This document shows, piece after piece, positions 24,942 through 33,156 of a DNA stretch of 51,762 bases. Source of the stretch: Amycolatopsis taiwanensis DSM 45107 (lineage in GTDB: Bacteria > Actinomycetota > Actinomycetes > Mycobacteriales > Pseudonocardiaceae); NCBI RefSeq assembly GCF_000519205.1, contig NZ_JAFB01000050.1:1-51762 (forward strand), written 5' to 3'. Under the pieces are notes generated by a model. That model had not been told where the DNA came from and searched no databases. It saw nothing but the letters and a program-made list of their open reading frames with translations. Each line of letters starts with the position of its first letter. The stretch's first letter is position 1. Made by a program: the position numbers and the translations under genes.

Positions 24942-25589
24942 GTGTTCACTTTTCTTGACCTGCCCGTTTCCGTCGCCTATCACCTCGTGACCTGGCTTGC
25001 CTCGATGACCGGTGTCGCGCTCGCGATCGTGGTTTTCACCTTGGGTGTTCGCCTGCTTCTCCTGCCGTTGAGCAGGGCCGCCACCCTCGGCGGTAAGGCG
25101 CGTGCCGAGCTGATGCCGCGCGTGCAACAGTTGCGGGACCGCTATCGACATGATCCGCAGCGGCTGCAGCGGGAAGTCACCGGGCTGCAGCGGGAAGCCG
25201 GCGTCTCGTTGTTCACCGGCTGTCTGCCCGCGCTTGCACAGATTCCGTTCTTCATCATGATGTACCGATTGTTCTACGCGACCACGATCGCCGGTCACCC
25301 GAACATGTTGCTGGCCGGGACCCTGTTCGGTGCGCCGCTCGGCGGGCACTTCGCGGCGCTGGCGTCCGGACCGCACGTGCTGGTGTTCGTCGGGCTGTTC
25401 GTCCTGCTTGCGGTCGTCGCGTGGTTTTCGTCACGTTGGCAAGCGCGACAGGCGCCGGGCCCGGCGCTGCTGCGCCTGCTGCCTTATGGCACGGTGCTCG
25501 CGGCGGCGGTGGTTCCACTCGCGGCCGGGCTGTATCTGCTGGTGACCAGCGCCTGGACTGTGGTGGAGCGCGCAGTGTTGCTCGACTGA
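24942..25589 (+). CDS. YidC/Oxa1-family membrane insertase, short paralogue
   Basis: A 215-residue multi-spanning protein with the YidC core: ALAIVVFTLGVRLLLLPLSRAATLGGKARAELMPRVQQLRDRYRHDPQRLQREVTGLQREAGVSLFTGCLPALAQIPFFIMMYRLFY. This includes the cytosolic coiled loop and the Arg in the hydrophilic groove (GVRLLLLPLSR). It lacks the large periplasmic domain and the long tail of the housekeeping copy. GTG 24942 is chosen because GGAG lies about 8 nt upstream; the longer frame has no good start. The substrate set of this second insertase is unknown. Confidence 0.85.
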   Translation: MFTFLDLPVSVAYHLVTWLASMTGVALAIVVFTLGVRLLLLPLSRAATLGGKARAELMPRVQQLRDRYRHDPQRLQREVTGLQREAGVSLFTGCLPALAQIPFFIMMYRLFYATTIAGHPNMLLAGTLFGAPLGGHFAALASGPHVLVFVGLFVLLAVVAWFSSRWQARQAPGPALLRLLPYGTVLAAAVVPLAAGLYLLVTSAWTVVERAVLLD

Positions 25590-25607
25590 GTCTCAACCTC
25601 GCCCCTG

Positions 25608-25622
25608 TAATATCCGGGTATG
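25608..25622 (+). promoter_or_regulatory. Leaderless promoter of cytochrome P450 gene 1
   Basis: TAATAT (25608-25613) lies 6 nt before ATG 25620, with no Shine-Dalgarno. Transcription would therefore start at or next to the ATG. The -35 is weak (around 25585-25590). Confidence 0.5.
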
Positions 25623-26888
25623 GGAGATCTCCGCACGCGCGTTGTTTCCTGGGTTGGGCGCAAATACCTGGAGAGGAAGCAGAAGAAGGGCGTTGATCTG
25701 CTTTCGCTGCTGCCCGATTCCACGTTGATGCCGCTGCGGCGCAACGGCCTGGACCCCGTTCCCGAGCTGGGCGAGCGGCGGGAGACGGAGCCGGTCAGCC
25801 CGCTGAAGCTGCCGTTCGGGCTGCGGGCCTGGCTGGTCACCGGGTACGACGAGGCCAAGGAGGTGCTCGTCGCCACCGGCAAGTTCAGCAACGACTACAC
25901 GAATCTGATGGGCACGGCGGCGATGTCCGCCGACCAGAATCCCGGGGGGCTCGGCTTCGCCGACCCGCCGGACCACACCCGGTTGCGGAAGCTGCTCGCG
26001 CCGGAATTCACCATGCGCCGGCTGTCCCGGCTCACCCCGCGCATCCACGACGTGGTGGAGGAGCGGCTGGACGCGATGGCCGCCGGCGGCGGGCAGGCCG
26101 ACCTGATGAGCGACTTCGCGCTGCCGATCCCGTCGCTGGTGATCTGTGAGCTCCTCGGCGTCTCCTACGAAGATCGCGACGATTTCCAGCGCCTGAGCAT
26201 GGCGCGGTTCGACCTGTTCGGTGGGGTTAGCGCGTCCTTCGGCGCGATGTCGGAGTCGCTTGCCTACCTGCTCCAGGTCGTCGGGAAGCAGCGCGATTCA
26301 CCGGGGGACGGGCTGCTCGGCATGCTCATCAAGGAGCACGGCGACGAGATCGACGACCGGGAACTGGCCGGCCTCGCGGACGGCGTGCTGACCGGCGGGT
26401 TCGAGACGACGGCGAGCATGCTGGCGCTCGGCGCGATCGTGTTGCTGAGCAACCGCGAGCACTTTGAGCTGATCCGTGAACGAGATGACGCCATCGACTC
26501 GTTCGTTGAGGAACTGCTGCGGTATCTCACCGTGGTGCAGGCTGCCTTCCCGCGGTTCGCCCGCGAAAACGTCGAGGTCGGCGGCGCGCAGATCGAGGCG
26601 GGCGACATCGTGTTCGTGTCGCTGAGCGGTGCGAACCGGGACCGGGCGATGGGCGAGGACCCGGAAAGTTTCGACCCGGCGCGCGGGTCCAAGGCGCACC
26701 TGGCGTTCGGCTGGGGCGCGCACCGTTGCGTCGGCGCCGAGCTCGGGCGGATGGAACTGCGCGCCGCGTACCCGGCGCTCGTCCGGCGCTTCCCCGAGAT
26801 GCGCCTGGCCGTCGCCCCCGCGGAGATTCCGTACCGCAAGACCTCCATCGTCTATGGCGTCGACTCTTTGCCGGTGCTGCTGTCGTAG
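25620..26888 (+). CDS. Cytochrome P450 (gene 1)
   Basis: A 422-residue soluble bacterial P450. The I-helix oxygen-activation motif is GGFETT (about 258-263; the usual AGHETT His is Phe). The K-helix ExxR is EELLR. The haem loop is AFGWGAHRCVGAELGR, with Cys near 373 as thiolate ligand. MGDLRTRVVSWVGRKYLERKQKKG is a basic N-terminal extension. No ferredoxin is adjacent. The last 46 bp of coding sequence (26836-26881) are duplicated at 27683-27728 on the far side of an MntA/HepT module. The reading frame here is intact to TAG 26888. Substrate unknown. Confidence 0.92.
   Translation: MGDLRTRVVSWVGRKYLERKQKKGVDLLSLLPDSTLMPLRRNGLDPVPELGERRETEPVSPLKLPFGLRAWLVTGYDEAKEVLVATGKFSNDYTNLMGTAAMSADQNPGGLGFADPPDHTRLRKLLAPEFTMRRLSRLTPRIHDVVEERLDAMAAGGGQADLMSDFALPIPSLVICELLGVSYEDRDDFQRLSMARFDLFGGVSASFGAMSESLAYLLQVVGKQRDSPGDGLLGMLIKEHGDEIDDRELAGLADGVLTGGFETTASMLALGAIVLLSNREHFELIRERDDAIDSFVEELLRYLTVVQAAFPRFARENVEVGGAQIEAGDIVFVSLSGANRDRAMGEDPESFDPARGSKAHLAFGWGAHRCVGAELGRMELRAAYPALVRRFPEMRLAVAPAEIPYRKTSIVYGVDSLPVLLS
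26836..26881 (+). repeat. 46-bp direct repeat, left copy (P450 3' end)
   Basis: The stretch from GCAAGACCTCCATCG to CCGGTGCTGCT, coding for the end of P450 gene 1, recurs at 27683-27728 with one mismatch (T/G). The two copies bracket about 800 bp that hold the MntA/HepT pair. Confidence 0.85.
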
Positions 26889-26996
26889 TGACTCCGGTCG
26901 CCGCGCCCGTAGGTCCAGGGGCCGCTACGCGACGCACTGCGTCACGCGAAGTACGTGCGCAGACGCAGATGCCTTGGCAGGTCGGCGGACTGGGAC

Positions 26997-27351
26997 CTAG
27001 GTTAGCTCGTCGAGCACCGCGTGGAGGGCCATGATGAGAGGCCCTAGCTGTTCGGTAGCCGTGGTATGGAGAATCTCGAGATCGATCGACCAGTAACTGT
27101 GGACGATGCGGTTGCGTAAGTCGGCTGGGCGGCGCCAGGGAACTTCGGGATGACGGCCTTCAGCTCTGTTGAAACTCGGGCCGCCGCTTCGCCGAGACCG
27201 TGAAGTTCCACAGCAACGCATCCGTGCGCTGCCGGTCGTGTTCGAGTGCGTCAAGGTCGATACCAGCCGTAAGTTCCTGTGCCCGTTCGGCGGCCTCGAT
27301 CATCTCGGCGACGTACAACCGGTCACGCTGCATAAAGTCGCCTTGACTCAT
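26997..27351 (-). pseudogene. hepT: HepT-like RNase toxin, broken by two frameshifts
   Basis: Reading the minus strand from ATG 27351 or 27333 gives MQRDRLYVAEMIEAAERAQELTAGIDLDALEHDRQRTDALLWNFTV, a normal HepT start. A one-base deletion then moves the frame to LGEAAARVSTELKAV, and a second returns PEVPWRRPADLRNRIVHSYWSIDLEILHTTATEQL to the end. RNRIVHSY carries the family's RNase Rx4-6H motif. Neither piece alone has the complete fold, so toxin activity is probably lost. It overlaps the mntA 3' end. Sequencing error cannot be excluded, though two indels within about 60 bp argue against it. Confidence 0.75.
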
Positions 27352-27616
27352 TGATTGCGGTGTCGCGCAGCAATGGATGGAGAGACTTCTTCGAGACCAG
27401 GTCTACCGGACGTCCGAAGAGGTCTGTGAGCTCTCGGTTGAGATCCTCAATCTTCCAGCCCAGCTTTGTACCTGGTTGCAACTCGTACAGTATGTCGATG
27501 TCGCTGGAAGATGTGTCATCCCCGCGGGCGACTGACCCGAACACGCGCAGGGTAGCGATGCCGTACCGGGCGCAGATTTGGCTAAGACGAGTTTCGTCGA
27601 CAGCGAGCGCAGCCAT
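27323..27616 (-). CDS. mntA: MntA-like minimal nucleotidyltransferase antitoxin
   Basis: A 97-residue nucleotidyltransferase. LRVFGSVARGDDTSSSDIDILYEL is the minimal NTase motif (GSxARG...SDIDIL) with both catalytic Asp residues. In characterised HepT-MntA pairs this protein AMPylates the toxin. ATG 27616 is the preferred start; the frame is open further upstream but without family sequence. It overlaps the downstream toxin remnant. It appears intact although its partner is broken. Confidence 0.85.
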   Translation of the reverse strand: MAALAVDETRLSQICARYGIATLRVFGSVARGDDTSSSDIDILYELQPGTKLGWKIEDLNRELTDLFGRPVDLVSKKSLHPLLRDTAINESRRLYAA

Positions 27617-27682
27617 GGCGTCAGTCTCCTTCCGTGCCCGATCATCCAATATTCGCTGTTCCTGTGCGGTTCGCAGCCCGAT

Positions 27683-27728
27683 GCAAGACCTCCATCGTCT
27701 ATGGCGTCGACTCGTTGCCGGTGCTGCT
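27683..27728 (+). repeat. 46-bp direct repeat, right copy
   Basis: A second copy of the P450 3' end (26836-26881), still encoding TSIVYGVDSLPVLL followed by TGA. No P450-like sequence precedes it, so it is either the original gene end left behind an insertion or a duplication scar. It stops 4 bp before the SorC regulator's last codon region. Confidence 0.85.
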
Positions 27729-27732
27729 CTGA

Positions 27733-28695
27733 TCAGGAGCTTCGCTGCGCTATCTGCAGGAGGGGCTCGGCCGCGGCGGTGTCGGTGATGAGGGTGGAGA
27801 CCAGACCGGAGCGCAGGACGGCGTCGATCGCCTCCGCCTTCGGTGCGGTGTAGCCGAGGGCGATCACCTCGGGCACGCGGAACAGCTCTGGCGTGCTGAT
27901 GGCCAGCACGTGATGCGCGAGGCCGGTGGACATCGGCTTGCCTTCGGAGTCGAACAGCCGTGCGGAGACCTCCGCCTTCGCCCCGCGGGCCGCGATCGCC
28001 TCGCTTTCCGCCGGGGGAAGCGCATCGTACACAGTGGACTCTCCGGGCCGCCACGCCCCGATGCTCACCACGGCCCTGGTGAGCTTGCCGAACTGGCCGA
28101 AGGTCTCGGCGATACCGGGTTGGCGGCGCAGGATCTCGGTGGTGCGCGCGTCCGGCAGGACGAGCGGCCCGTAGATGGGGTACGCGTCCCCGCCGGAGAC
28201 CGCGGCGACGTGCCGCACGGTTTCCACGGAGCGGTCCCGCATGTCCATGCCGGCCTGCACTCCGCACAGTTGCACGACCGGGCACCGCGCGATCCGTTGC
28301 ACGGATTCGGCCATGGCGTTGACCGAGCGTGCCCAGGCGAGCCCGAGCACGTCGTCCTCGGTGACGATCTCCGAGACCAGCCGGGCGGCGAGGGCACCGA
28401 TGTTCCGACGCACGCGCGACCGCGGGCCGGTGCTGGCCGCTCGATCGAGCACGAACACCCGATCCAACCGGTACGCCGAACGCACCTGGTCCGACAGTTC
28501 GACGTCCACCGGCACCGGCAGGTCGAACTCGACTCGGACAAGACCGCTGCTACGGGCCGCTTCCAGTAGCCGGGCCACCTTGAACCGGCTGATCCCGAAG
28601 CGCTCCGCGATCTCGATCTTGGATTCCCCGAGCGCATAGAACCGGTGCGCGATCAGGGCGGCGGTCATGGTGTCGCTCAGCGATTTACCGCTCAT
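27733..28695 (-). CDS. SorC-family sugar-responsive transcriptional regulator
   Basis: A 320-residue regulator. The N-terminal helix-turn-helix is LIAHRFYALGESKIEIAERFGISRFKVARLLEAAR (about 14-48). The large C-terminal domain (about 60-315) is the SorC/DeoR-type sugar-phosphate-binding fold, with GLAWARSVNAMAESV and VVSIGAW as family blocks. It is divergent from a polyol/sugar catabolic operon, and two matching palindromes lie between them. ATG 28695 sits 6 nt after TATAGT (minus strand), so the mRNA is probably leaderless. It likely controls itself and the 28.8-33.1 kb operon in response to a sugar or polyol phosphate. Confidence 0.88.
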   Translation of the reverse strand: MSGKSLSDTMTAALIAHRFYALGESKIEIAERFGISRFKVARLLEAARSSGLVRVEFDLPVPVDVELSDQVRSAYRLDRVFVLDRAASTGPRSRVRRNIGALAARLVSEIVTEDDVLGLAWARSVNAMAESVQRIARCPVVQLCGVQAGMDMRDRSVETVRHVAAVSGGDAYPIYGPLVLPDARTTEILRRQPGIAETFGQFGKLTRAVVSIGAWRPGESTVYDALPPAESEAIAARGAKAEVSARLFDSEGKPMSTGLAHHVLAISTPELFRVPEVIALGYTAPKAEAIDAVLRSGLVSTLITDTAAAEPLLQIAQRSS

Positions 28696-28701
28696 GTGAG
28701 C
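28690..28701. promoter_or_regulatory. SorC operator-like palindrome, site 1 (over its own start)
   Basis: GCTCATGTGAGC overlaps the SorC start codon and abuts the -10 TATAGT (minus strand, 28702-28707). Site 2 (28784-28795) differs by one base. Confidence 0.5.
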
Positions 28702-28783
28702 ACTATAGCGGCCAAATGTTGACGGACGACGAGGGAAAGTCCTTCAATGCTTGGACATGCACCATACACGCAGTCGTATTGGC

Positions 28784-28795
28784 GCTCATATGAGC
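28784..28795. promoter_or_regulatory. SorC operator-like palindrome, site 2 (adh promoter)
   Basis: GCTCATATGAGC is a perfect 12-bp palindrome 19 nt before the dehydrogenase ATG. A possible promoter TTGGAC (28751-28756), 17 bp, TCGTAT (28774-28779) would place the start point in the palindrome, as expected for repression. Confidence 0.5.
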
Positions 28796-28814
28796 AGCCA
28801 AGAGATGAGGTGAC

Positions 28815-29810
28815 ATGCGAGCCGCGATTGTTGAGCAACCGGGTTCGATCAGCGTCGGGCAGCGCCCCGATCCCGTTGGAGGGCCTCGCCAGGTCGTGGT
28901 CCGGGTCGGCGCCTGCGGAATCTGCGGCACGGACGTGCACATCGCGGATGGGCACTTCCCGCCCACGCCCTACCCGATCGTCCCCGGCCACGAGTTCGCC
29001 GGAGAGATCGTCGAGGTGGGGCCGAACGTGCCGGGCGGCTGGCGGCCTGGCGACCGGGTGGCCGTGGATCCCTCACTGCTGTGCGGCTACTGCGCGTTTT
29101 GCCGCGCGGGCCGCGCGAACCTGTGCGAGAACTGGGGCGCCGTCGGGGACACTGTGGACGGAGCGTTCGCCGAGTACGTCGCCGTTCCCGCCGCCAACTG
29201 CTACCGCCTGCCCGACAGCCTGAGCTGGCGCCAGGGCGCGCTGGTGGAGCCGGTTTCCTGTGCGGTGCACGGCATCCGGCGGGTCGGTGTCGAAGCCGGG
29301 GAGCAATTCCTGGTCATGGGCGCGGGCACGATGGGGCTGATCATGCAGCAACTGCTGCAACGCTCCGGCGCCGCGGTGACCGTGGTCGACCGCAACGCGG
29401 CCAGACTTCCGCGCGCCAAGGACCTCGGCGCGCACGCCGTCGCGACCGACGTGTCCGAATTGGACGGTGAAAGATTCGACGCCGCGGCCGACTGCACCGG
29501 AGCGGTACCCGCGATAGAGGCCGCCTTCGACGCCCTGCACCGCGGCGGCCGGCTGCTCGTGTTCGGCGTCGCCCCCGAACAGGCGCGGGTGGCGCTGTCC
29601 CCGTTCCGCATCTACAACGACGAGATCACCGTGATCGGCTCGATGGCCGTGCTGAACTCCTACGGCGCGGCATTGGACCTGGTCGCAGGCGGCGCGATCG
29701 ACACCAAACCGCTGCTCACGGACACCCGCCCGCTGGAGCGGTTCGGCGAGGCGCTAGCCCTGATGCGCGCCGGCACCGGATTGAAGGTGCAGGTGCTTCC
29801 GCATGCGTAG
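28815..29810 (+). CDS. Zinc-dependent medium-chain alcohol/polyol dehydrogenase
   Basis: A 331-residue MDR-family dehydrogenase. The catalytic zinc site is GACGICGTDVHIADG with PGHEFAGEIVEVG. The structural zinc cysteines are in CGYCAFCRAGRANLC (about 92-106). The Rossmann motif is VMGAGTMGLIMQQLLQ (about 171-186). It resembles sorbitol/threonine-type dehydrogenases. Being first in an operon with a sugar-type binding protein and permeases, next to a SorC regulator, it probably oxidises the imported polyol or sugar. Start ATG 28815 has GAGGTGA upstream; its last 8 bp overlap the lipoprotein gene. Confidence 0.88.
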   Translation: MRAAIVEQPGSISVGQRPDPVGGPRQVVVRVGACGICGTDVHIADGHFPPTPYPIVPGHEFAGEIVEVGPNVPGGWRPGDRVAVDPSLLCGYCAFCRAGRANLCENWGAVGDTVDGAFAEYVAVPAANCYRLPDSLSWRQGALVEPVSCAVHGIRRVGVEAGEQFLVMGAGTMGLIMQQLLQRSGAAVTVVDRNAARLPRAKDLGAHAVATDVSELDGERFDAAADCTGAVPAIEAAFDALHRGGRLLVFGVAPEQARVALSPFRIYNDEITVIGSMAVLNSYGAALDLVAGGAIDTKPLLTDTRPLERFGEALALMRAGTGLKVQVLPHA

Positions 29811-31152
29811 GCAGCGTTTCCGGCGCACGGCCGTGCTGGCCTTCTCCACCTTGCTCGCCCTCACCGGTTGCGCAGGCGCTGGTGCGCTCGGTTCCGGCGG
29901 GAAAACGCTGGTGATCGCCATCGTGTCGAACCCGCAGATGAACGACGCCCAAGCGCTGTCCGGCCAGTTCGAGCAGGCAAACCCGGGCGTGAAGCTGAAG
30001 TTCGTGTCCCTGCCCGAGAACGAGGCCCGCGCCAAGATCACCGCGTCCGTCGCGACGCAGGGCGGCGAGTTCGACGCGGTGATGATCAGTAACTACGAGA
30101 CCCCGCAATGGGCGGCCAACGGGTGGCTGGAAAACCTTCAGCCCTACCTCGCCGCCACACCCGGGTACGACGAAGCGGATTTCATTCCCAGCATTCGTGA
30201 TTCGCTTTCCTATCAGGGCTCGATGTACGCGGTCCCGTTCTACGGTGAGTCGTCGTTCCTGGCCTACCGAAAGGATCTCTTCGACCGGGCCGGGCTGACC
30301 ATGCCCGCGCACCCCACCTGGCAGCAGATCGCCGACTTCGCCGCCAAGCTCGACGACAAGGCGGCCGGCGTCGCCGGGATCTGCCTGCGCGGCAAGCCCG
30401 GCTGGGGCGAGAACCTCGCTCCGTTCGACACGGTGGCCAACACCTTCGGCGCCCGCTGGTTCGACGAGAACTGGAACGCCCAGCTCACCTCGCCCGAGTT
30501 CCGCGCCGCCGCACAGTTCTATGTGGACCTCATCCGCCAGCACGGCGAGGTCGGTGCCTCCAGCGCCGGGTTCTCCGAGTGCGGCACGCGTTACGGGCAA
30601 GGCCAGGCGGCGATGTGGTACGACGCGACCGTCATGGCGGGTACCAACGAAAACCCGTCCAGCAGCACGGTCGCCGGCAAGTCCGGCTACGTGGCCGCGC
30701 CGGTGGTGCAGACCAAGGCCAGCGGCTGGCTCTACACGTGGTCGCTGGCGATTCCGAAGTCCGCCCGGGACAAGCAGGACGCGTGGAAGTTCCTGGACTG
30801 GATGACGAACAAGGAGTTCGTCCGGACCGTGGCCGAGGCCGACGGCTGGAACGCGGTGCCACCGGGTTGCCGCCTTTCCACGTACCGAATTCCGGAATAC
30901 CAGCAGGCAGCGGCGGCCTACGCGCAGCCGACCCTGGAGGGCATCGACGCGGCGCGGGAAAGCGACGTGCGAACCCGGCCCGTGCCGTACTCGGGCATCC
31001 AGTTCGTCGGCATCCCCGAGTTCCAGGACCTCGGCACCCGGGTCAGCCAGGAGCTCTCGGCCGCGATCGCCGGCCAGATCTCGGTCGACGAGGCCCTGCG
31101 GCAGTCCCAGCAATATGCCCAGACCGTTGGCGATTCCTACCGTGGTGCTTAA
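29803..31152 (+). CDS. Extracellular solute-binding lipoprotein (sugar/polyol ABC, family 1)
   Basis: A 449-residue secreted binding protein. The signal peptide MRRQRFRRTAVLAFSTLLALTGC ends in the lipobox LTGC, with lipidation at Cys-23. The mature part has the family-1 solute-binding pattern: LVIAIVSNPQMNDAQALSGQFEQANPGVKLKFV, DAVMISNYETPQWAANGWLENLQPY, YAVPFYGESSFLAYRKDLFDRAG and a C-terminal WKFLDWMTNKEF. Polyol- and sugar-binding proteins (SmoE-like) share this layout. Its ATG overlaps the dehydrogenase stop region by 8 bp. Confidence 0.9.
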   Translation: MRRQRFRRTAVLAFSTLLALTGCAGAGALGSGGKTLVIAIVSNPQMNDAQALSGQFEQANPGVKLKFVSLPENEARAKITASVATQGGEFDAVMISNYETPQWAANGWLENLQPYLAATPGYDEADFIPSIRDSLSYQGSMYAVPFYGESSFLAYRKDLFDRAGLTMPAHPTWQQIADFAAKLDDKAAGVAGICLRGKPGWGENLAPFDTVANTFGARWFDENWNAQLTSPEFRAAAQFYVDLIRQHGEVGASSAGFSECGTRYGQGQAAMWYDATVMAGTNENPSSSTVAGKSGYVAAPVVQTKASGWLYTWSLAIPKSARDKQDAWKFLDWMTNKEFVRTVAEADGWNAVPPGCRLSTYRIPEYQQAAAAYAQPTLEGIDAARESDVRTRPVPYSGIQFVGIPEFQDLGTRVSQELSAAIAGQISVDEALRQSQQYAQTVGDSYRGA

Positions 31153-31319
31153 GACGCGCGATCGACGAACGCGTCTACGGACCGTGACCTGGCAACGCAC
31201 ACTCGGCCCCGCAGTCCGGCGGCCCGCAGCCGCGTTCGCGAGGCCTTCGGCGGCGCGTCTTCCAGTCGCCGAAGCACGAACACGGACTTTTGAATACCTT
31301 CGTCCCAGGAGACAACGAA

Positions 31320-32249
31320 ATGACCGCGGTCGCACCCACCCTCCCCGGCCGTCCACGAGCCGCGGAGAAGGCTTCCCCAAGAGTCTCCACGAGCGCCTGG
31401 GCCCGGCGCGCTCCGCTGCTGCCCGCGTTGGTGTTCACCATCGTCGTGACCCAGATTCCGTTCCTGCTCACGGTGTTCTACTCGTTCCAATCCTGGAACC
31501 TGGTACGCCCCGGCTCGTTGCATTTCGTGGGGTTGCGTAACTACGCCGATGTTTTCGCCGACAGCCAGTTCCGCACAGCGATGCTCAACACGGTGCTGAT
31601 GACGGTGGTCTGCGTGCTGGTGGCCGTCCTGCTCGGGCTGGGCCTGGCGGTGCTGCTGGACCGGAAGTTCCTCGGCCGCGGATTCGTGCGGACCTTGCTC
31701 ATCACCCCGTTCCTGATTCTGCCCGCGGCCGGCGCGCTGCTCTGGAAGACCACCATGTTCGACCCGACCTACGGGTTGCTGAACTTCGTGTTCGGCGGCA
31801 GCACCGACTGGCTTTCGGAGTTCCCGCTGGCCTCGGTGATGGCACAGGTCGTGTGGCAGTGGACGCCGTTCATGATGTTGCTGCTGCTCGCCGGCCTGCA
31901 GAGCCAGCCGAAGGACGTGTTGGAAGCGGCCCAAGTGGACGGTGCGGGCCGGTGGCGGATCTTCACCGCGATCACGTTGCCGCACCTGTCCCGGTACCTG
32001 CAGTTGGCGGCTCTGCTCGGCGCCATCTACATCGTGAACTCGTTCGACGCGGTGTTCCTGATGACCCAGGGTGGCCCGGGCACCGCGAGCACCAACCTGC
32101 CGTACTACATCTACCAGCGCGCCTTCCAGGGCTTCGACATTGGACAGTCCTCCGCGATGGGCGTGGTCGTGGTGATCCTGACCCTGATCGTGGCGACGTT
32201 CGCGCTGCGCCTGATGTTCCGGGCGTTCGACGTGAGCGGCCGGAGGTGA
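31320..32249 (+). CDS. Sugar/polyol ABC transporter permease 1 (MalF/SmoF class)
   Basis: A 309-residue inner-membrane permease with six hydrophobic segments. A cytosolic leader of about 35 residues precedes PALVFTIVVTQIPFLLTVFYSF. The coupling motif is the EAAxxDGA form LEAAQVDGAGRWRIFTAITLPHL (about 203-225). ATG 31320 is chosen over 31290 because AGGAGA lies just before it. The 167-bp gap after the lipoprotein gene shows no ORF with family features. Confidence 0.92.
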   Translation: MTAVAPTLPGRPRAAEKASPRVSTSAWARRAPLLPALVFTIVVTQIPFLLTVFYSFQSWNLVRPGSLHFVGLRNYADVFADSQFRTAMLNTVLMTVVCVLVAVLLGLGLAVLLDRKFLGRGFVRTLLITPFLILPAAGALLWKTTMFDPTYGLLNFVFGGSTDWLSEFPLASVMAQVVWQWTPFMMLLLLAGLQSQPKDVLEAAQVDGAGRWRIFTAITLPHLSRYLQLAALLGAIYIVNSFDAVFLMTQGGPGTASTNLPYYIYQRAFQGFDIGQSSAMGVVVVILTLIVATFALRLMFRAFDVSGRR

Positions 32250-32298
32250 AGACTGGCATGACATCCCTTGTCGCGCGCGAACTCGCGGAGGAATCAGC

Positions 32299-33123
32299 AT
32301 GACGACGTTGCGTAGGAATGTCGGCGGAGCCTCGCTGACCGTGGCGACCTGGGTGATCGCGATCCTGTTCGTGTTCCCGGTGCTGTGGATGGTGCTGACC
32401 TCCTTCAAACAGGAGGCAGACGCCTACACCGATCCACCGCGCGTGGCGTTCAGCCCGACGCTGTCGGAGTTCGCCGGTGTCATCGAGCGCGGTTTCCTGC
32501 CCTACCTGGCGAACTCCGGGTTCGTCACGGTGCTGTCCACGCTGATCGTGCTGGCGCTGGCGGTGCCCGCGGCGTACGCGCTCTCGCTCGCGCCGGTGCC
32601 GCGGACGAGCAACGCGCTGGGGTTCTTCTTGTCCACCAAGATGTTGCCGATCGTCGCGGCGATCATCCCGTTGTACGTGATTTCGCAGAAGACAGCGCTG
32701 CTGGACAACGTGTGGGCGCTGGTCATCCTCTACACCGCGATGAACCTGCCGCTGGCGATCTGGATGATGCGCTCGTTCTTCCTCGAAGTGCCCGGCGAGA
32801 TGATCGAAGCCGGACGGGTCGACGGCGCCAAACTGCCGACGCTGCTGGTGCGCGTGATCCTGCCGGTGGTCGCGCCCGGGATCGCGGCCACCGCGCTGAT
32901 CTGCGTGATCTTCTCCTGGACCGAGTTCTTCTACGCGGTCAACCTGACCGCGGCCCGGGCCGGCACGGTGCCGGTGTTCCTGGTCGGCTTCATCACCAGC
33001 GAGGGCCTGTATTGGGCGCAACTGGCGGCCGCGGCGCTACTCGCCTCGCTGCCGGTGATGATCGTCGGCTGGATCGCGCAGCATCACCTCGTCCGTGGCC
33101 TGTCCATGGGCGCGGTGAAGTAA
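32299..33123 (+). CDS. Sugar/polyol ABC transporter permease 2 (MalG/SmoG class)
   Basis: A 274-residue permease with six segments and the coupling motif IEAGRVDGAKLPTLLVRVILPVVAPGIAATAL (about 170-201). SFKQEADAYTDPPRVAFSPTLSEFAGVIERGFLPYLANS near the N terminus is typical of the second CUT1 subunit. GGAGGAATCAGC precedes ATG 32299. It is the last gene of the operon. No ATPase gene follows, so a shared MsiK-type ATPase encoded elsewhere is the likely engine. Confidence 0.92.
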   Translation: MTTLRRNVGGASLTVATWVIAILFVFPVLWMVLTSFKQEADAYTDPPRVAFSPTLSEFAGVIERGFLPYLANSGFVTVLSTLIVLALAVPAAYALSLAPVPRTSNALGFFLSTKMLPIVAAIIPLYVISQKTALLDNVWALVILYTAMNLPLAIWMMRSFFLEVPGEMIEAGRVDGAKLPTLLVRVILPVVAPGIAATALICVIFSWTEFFYAVNLTAARAGTVPVFLVGFITSEGLYWAQLAAAALLASLPVMIVGWIAQHHLVRGLSMGAVK

Positions 33124-33156
33124 CCCTGCTCCAGTGGGCGCTCCGCCCTCAGGTCG

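Noticed and set aside
26889..26996. Possible att-site or integrase remnant between P450 gene 1 and the HepT relic (inverted TAGGTCC at 26910 and GGACCTA at 26993)
   Set aside because: A 7-bp pair alone is not enough, and no integrase motif is seen in the island; only the 46-bp direct repeat is reported.
32250..32298. Riboswitch or small peptide between the two sugar permease genes
   Set aside because: Only 49 nt with a normal GGAGGAA ribosome binding site; too short for a known riboswitch class.
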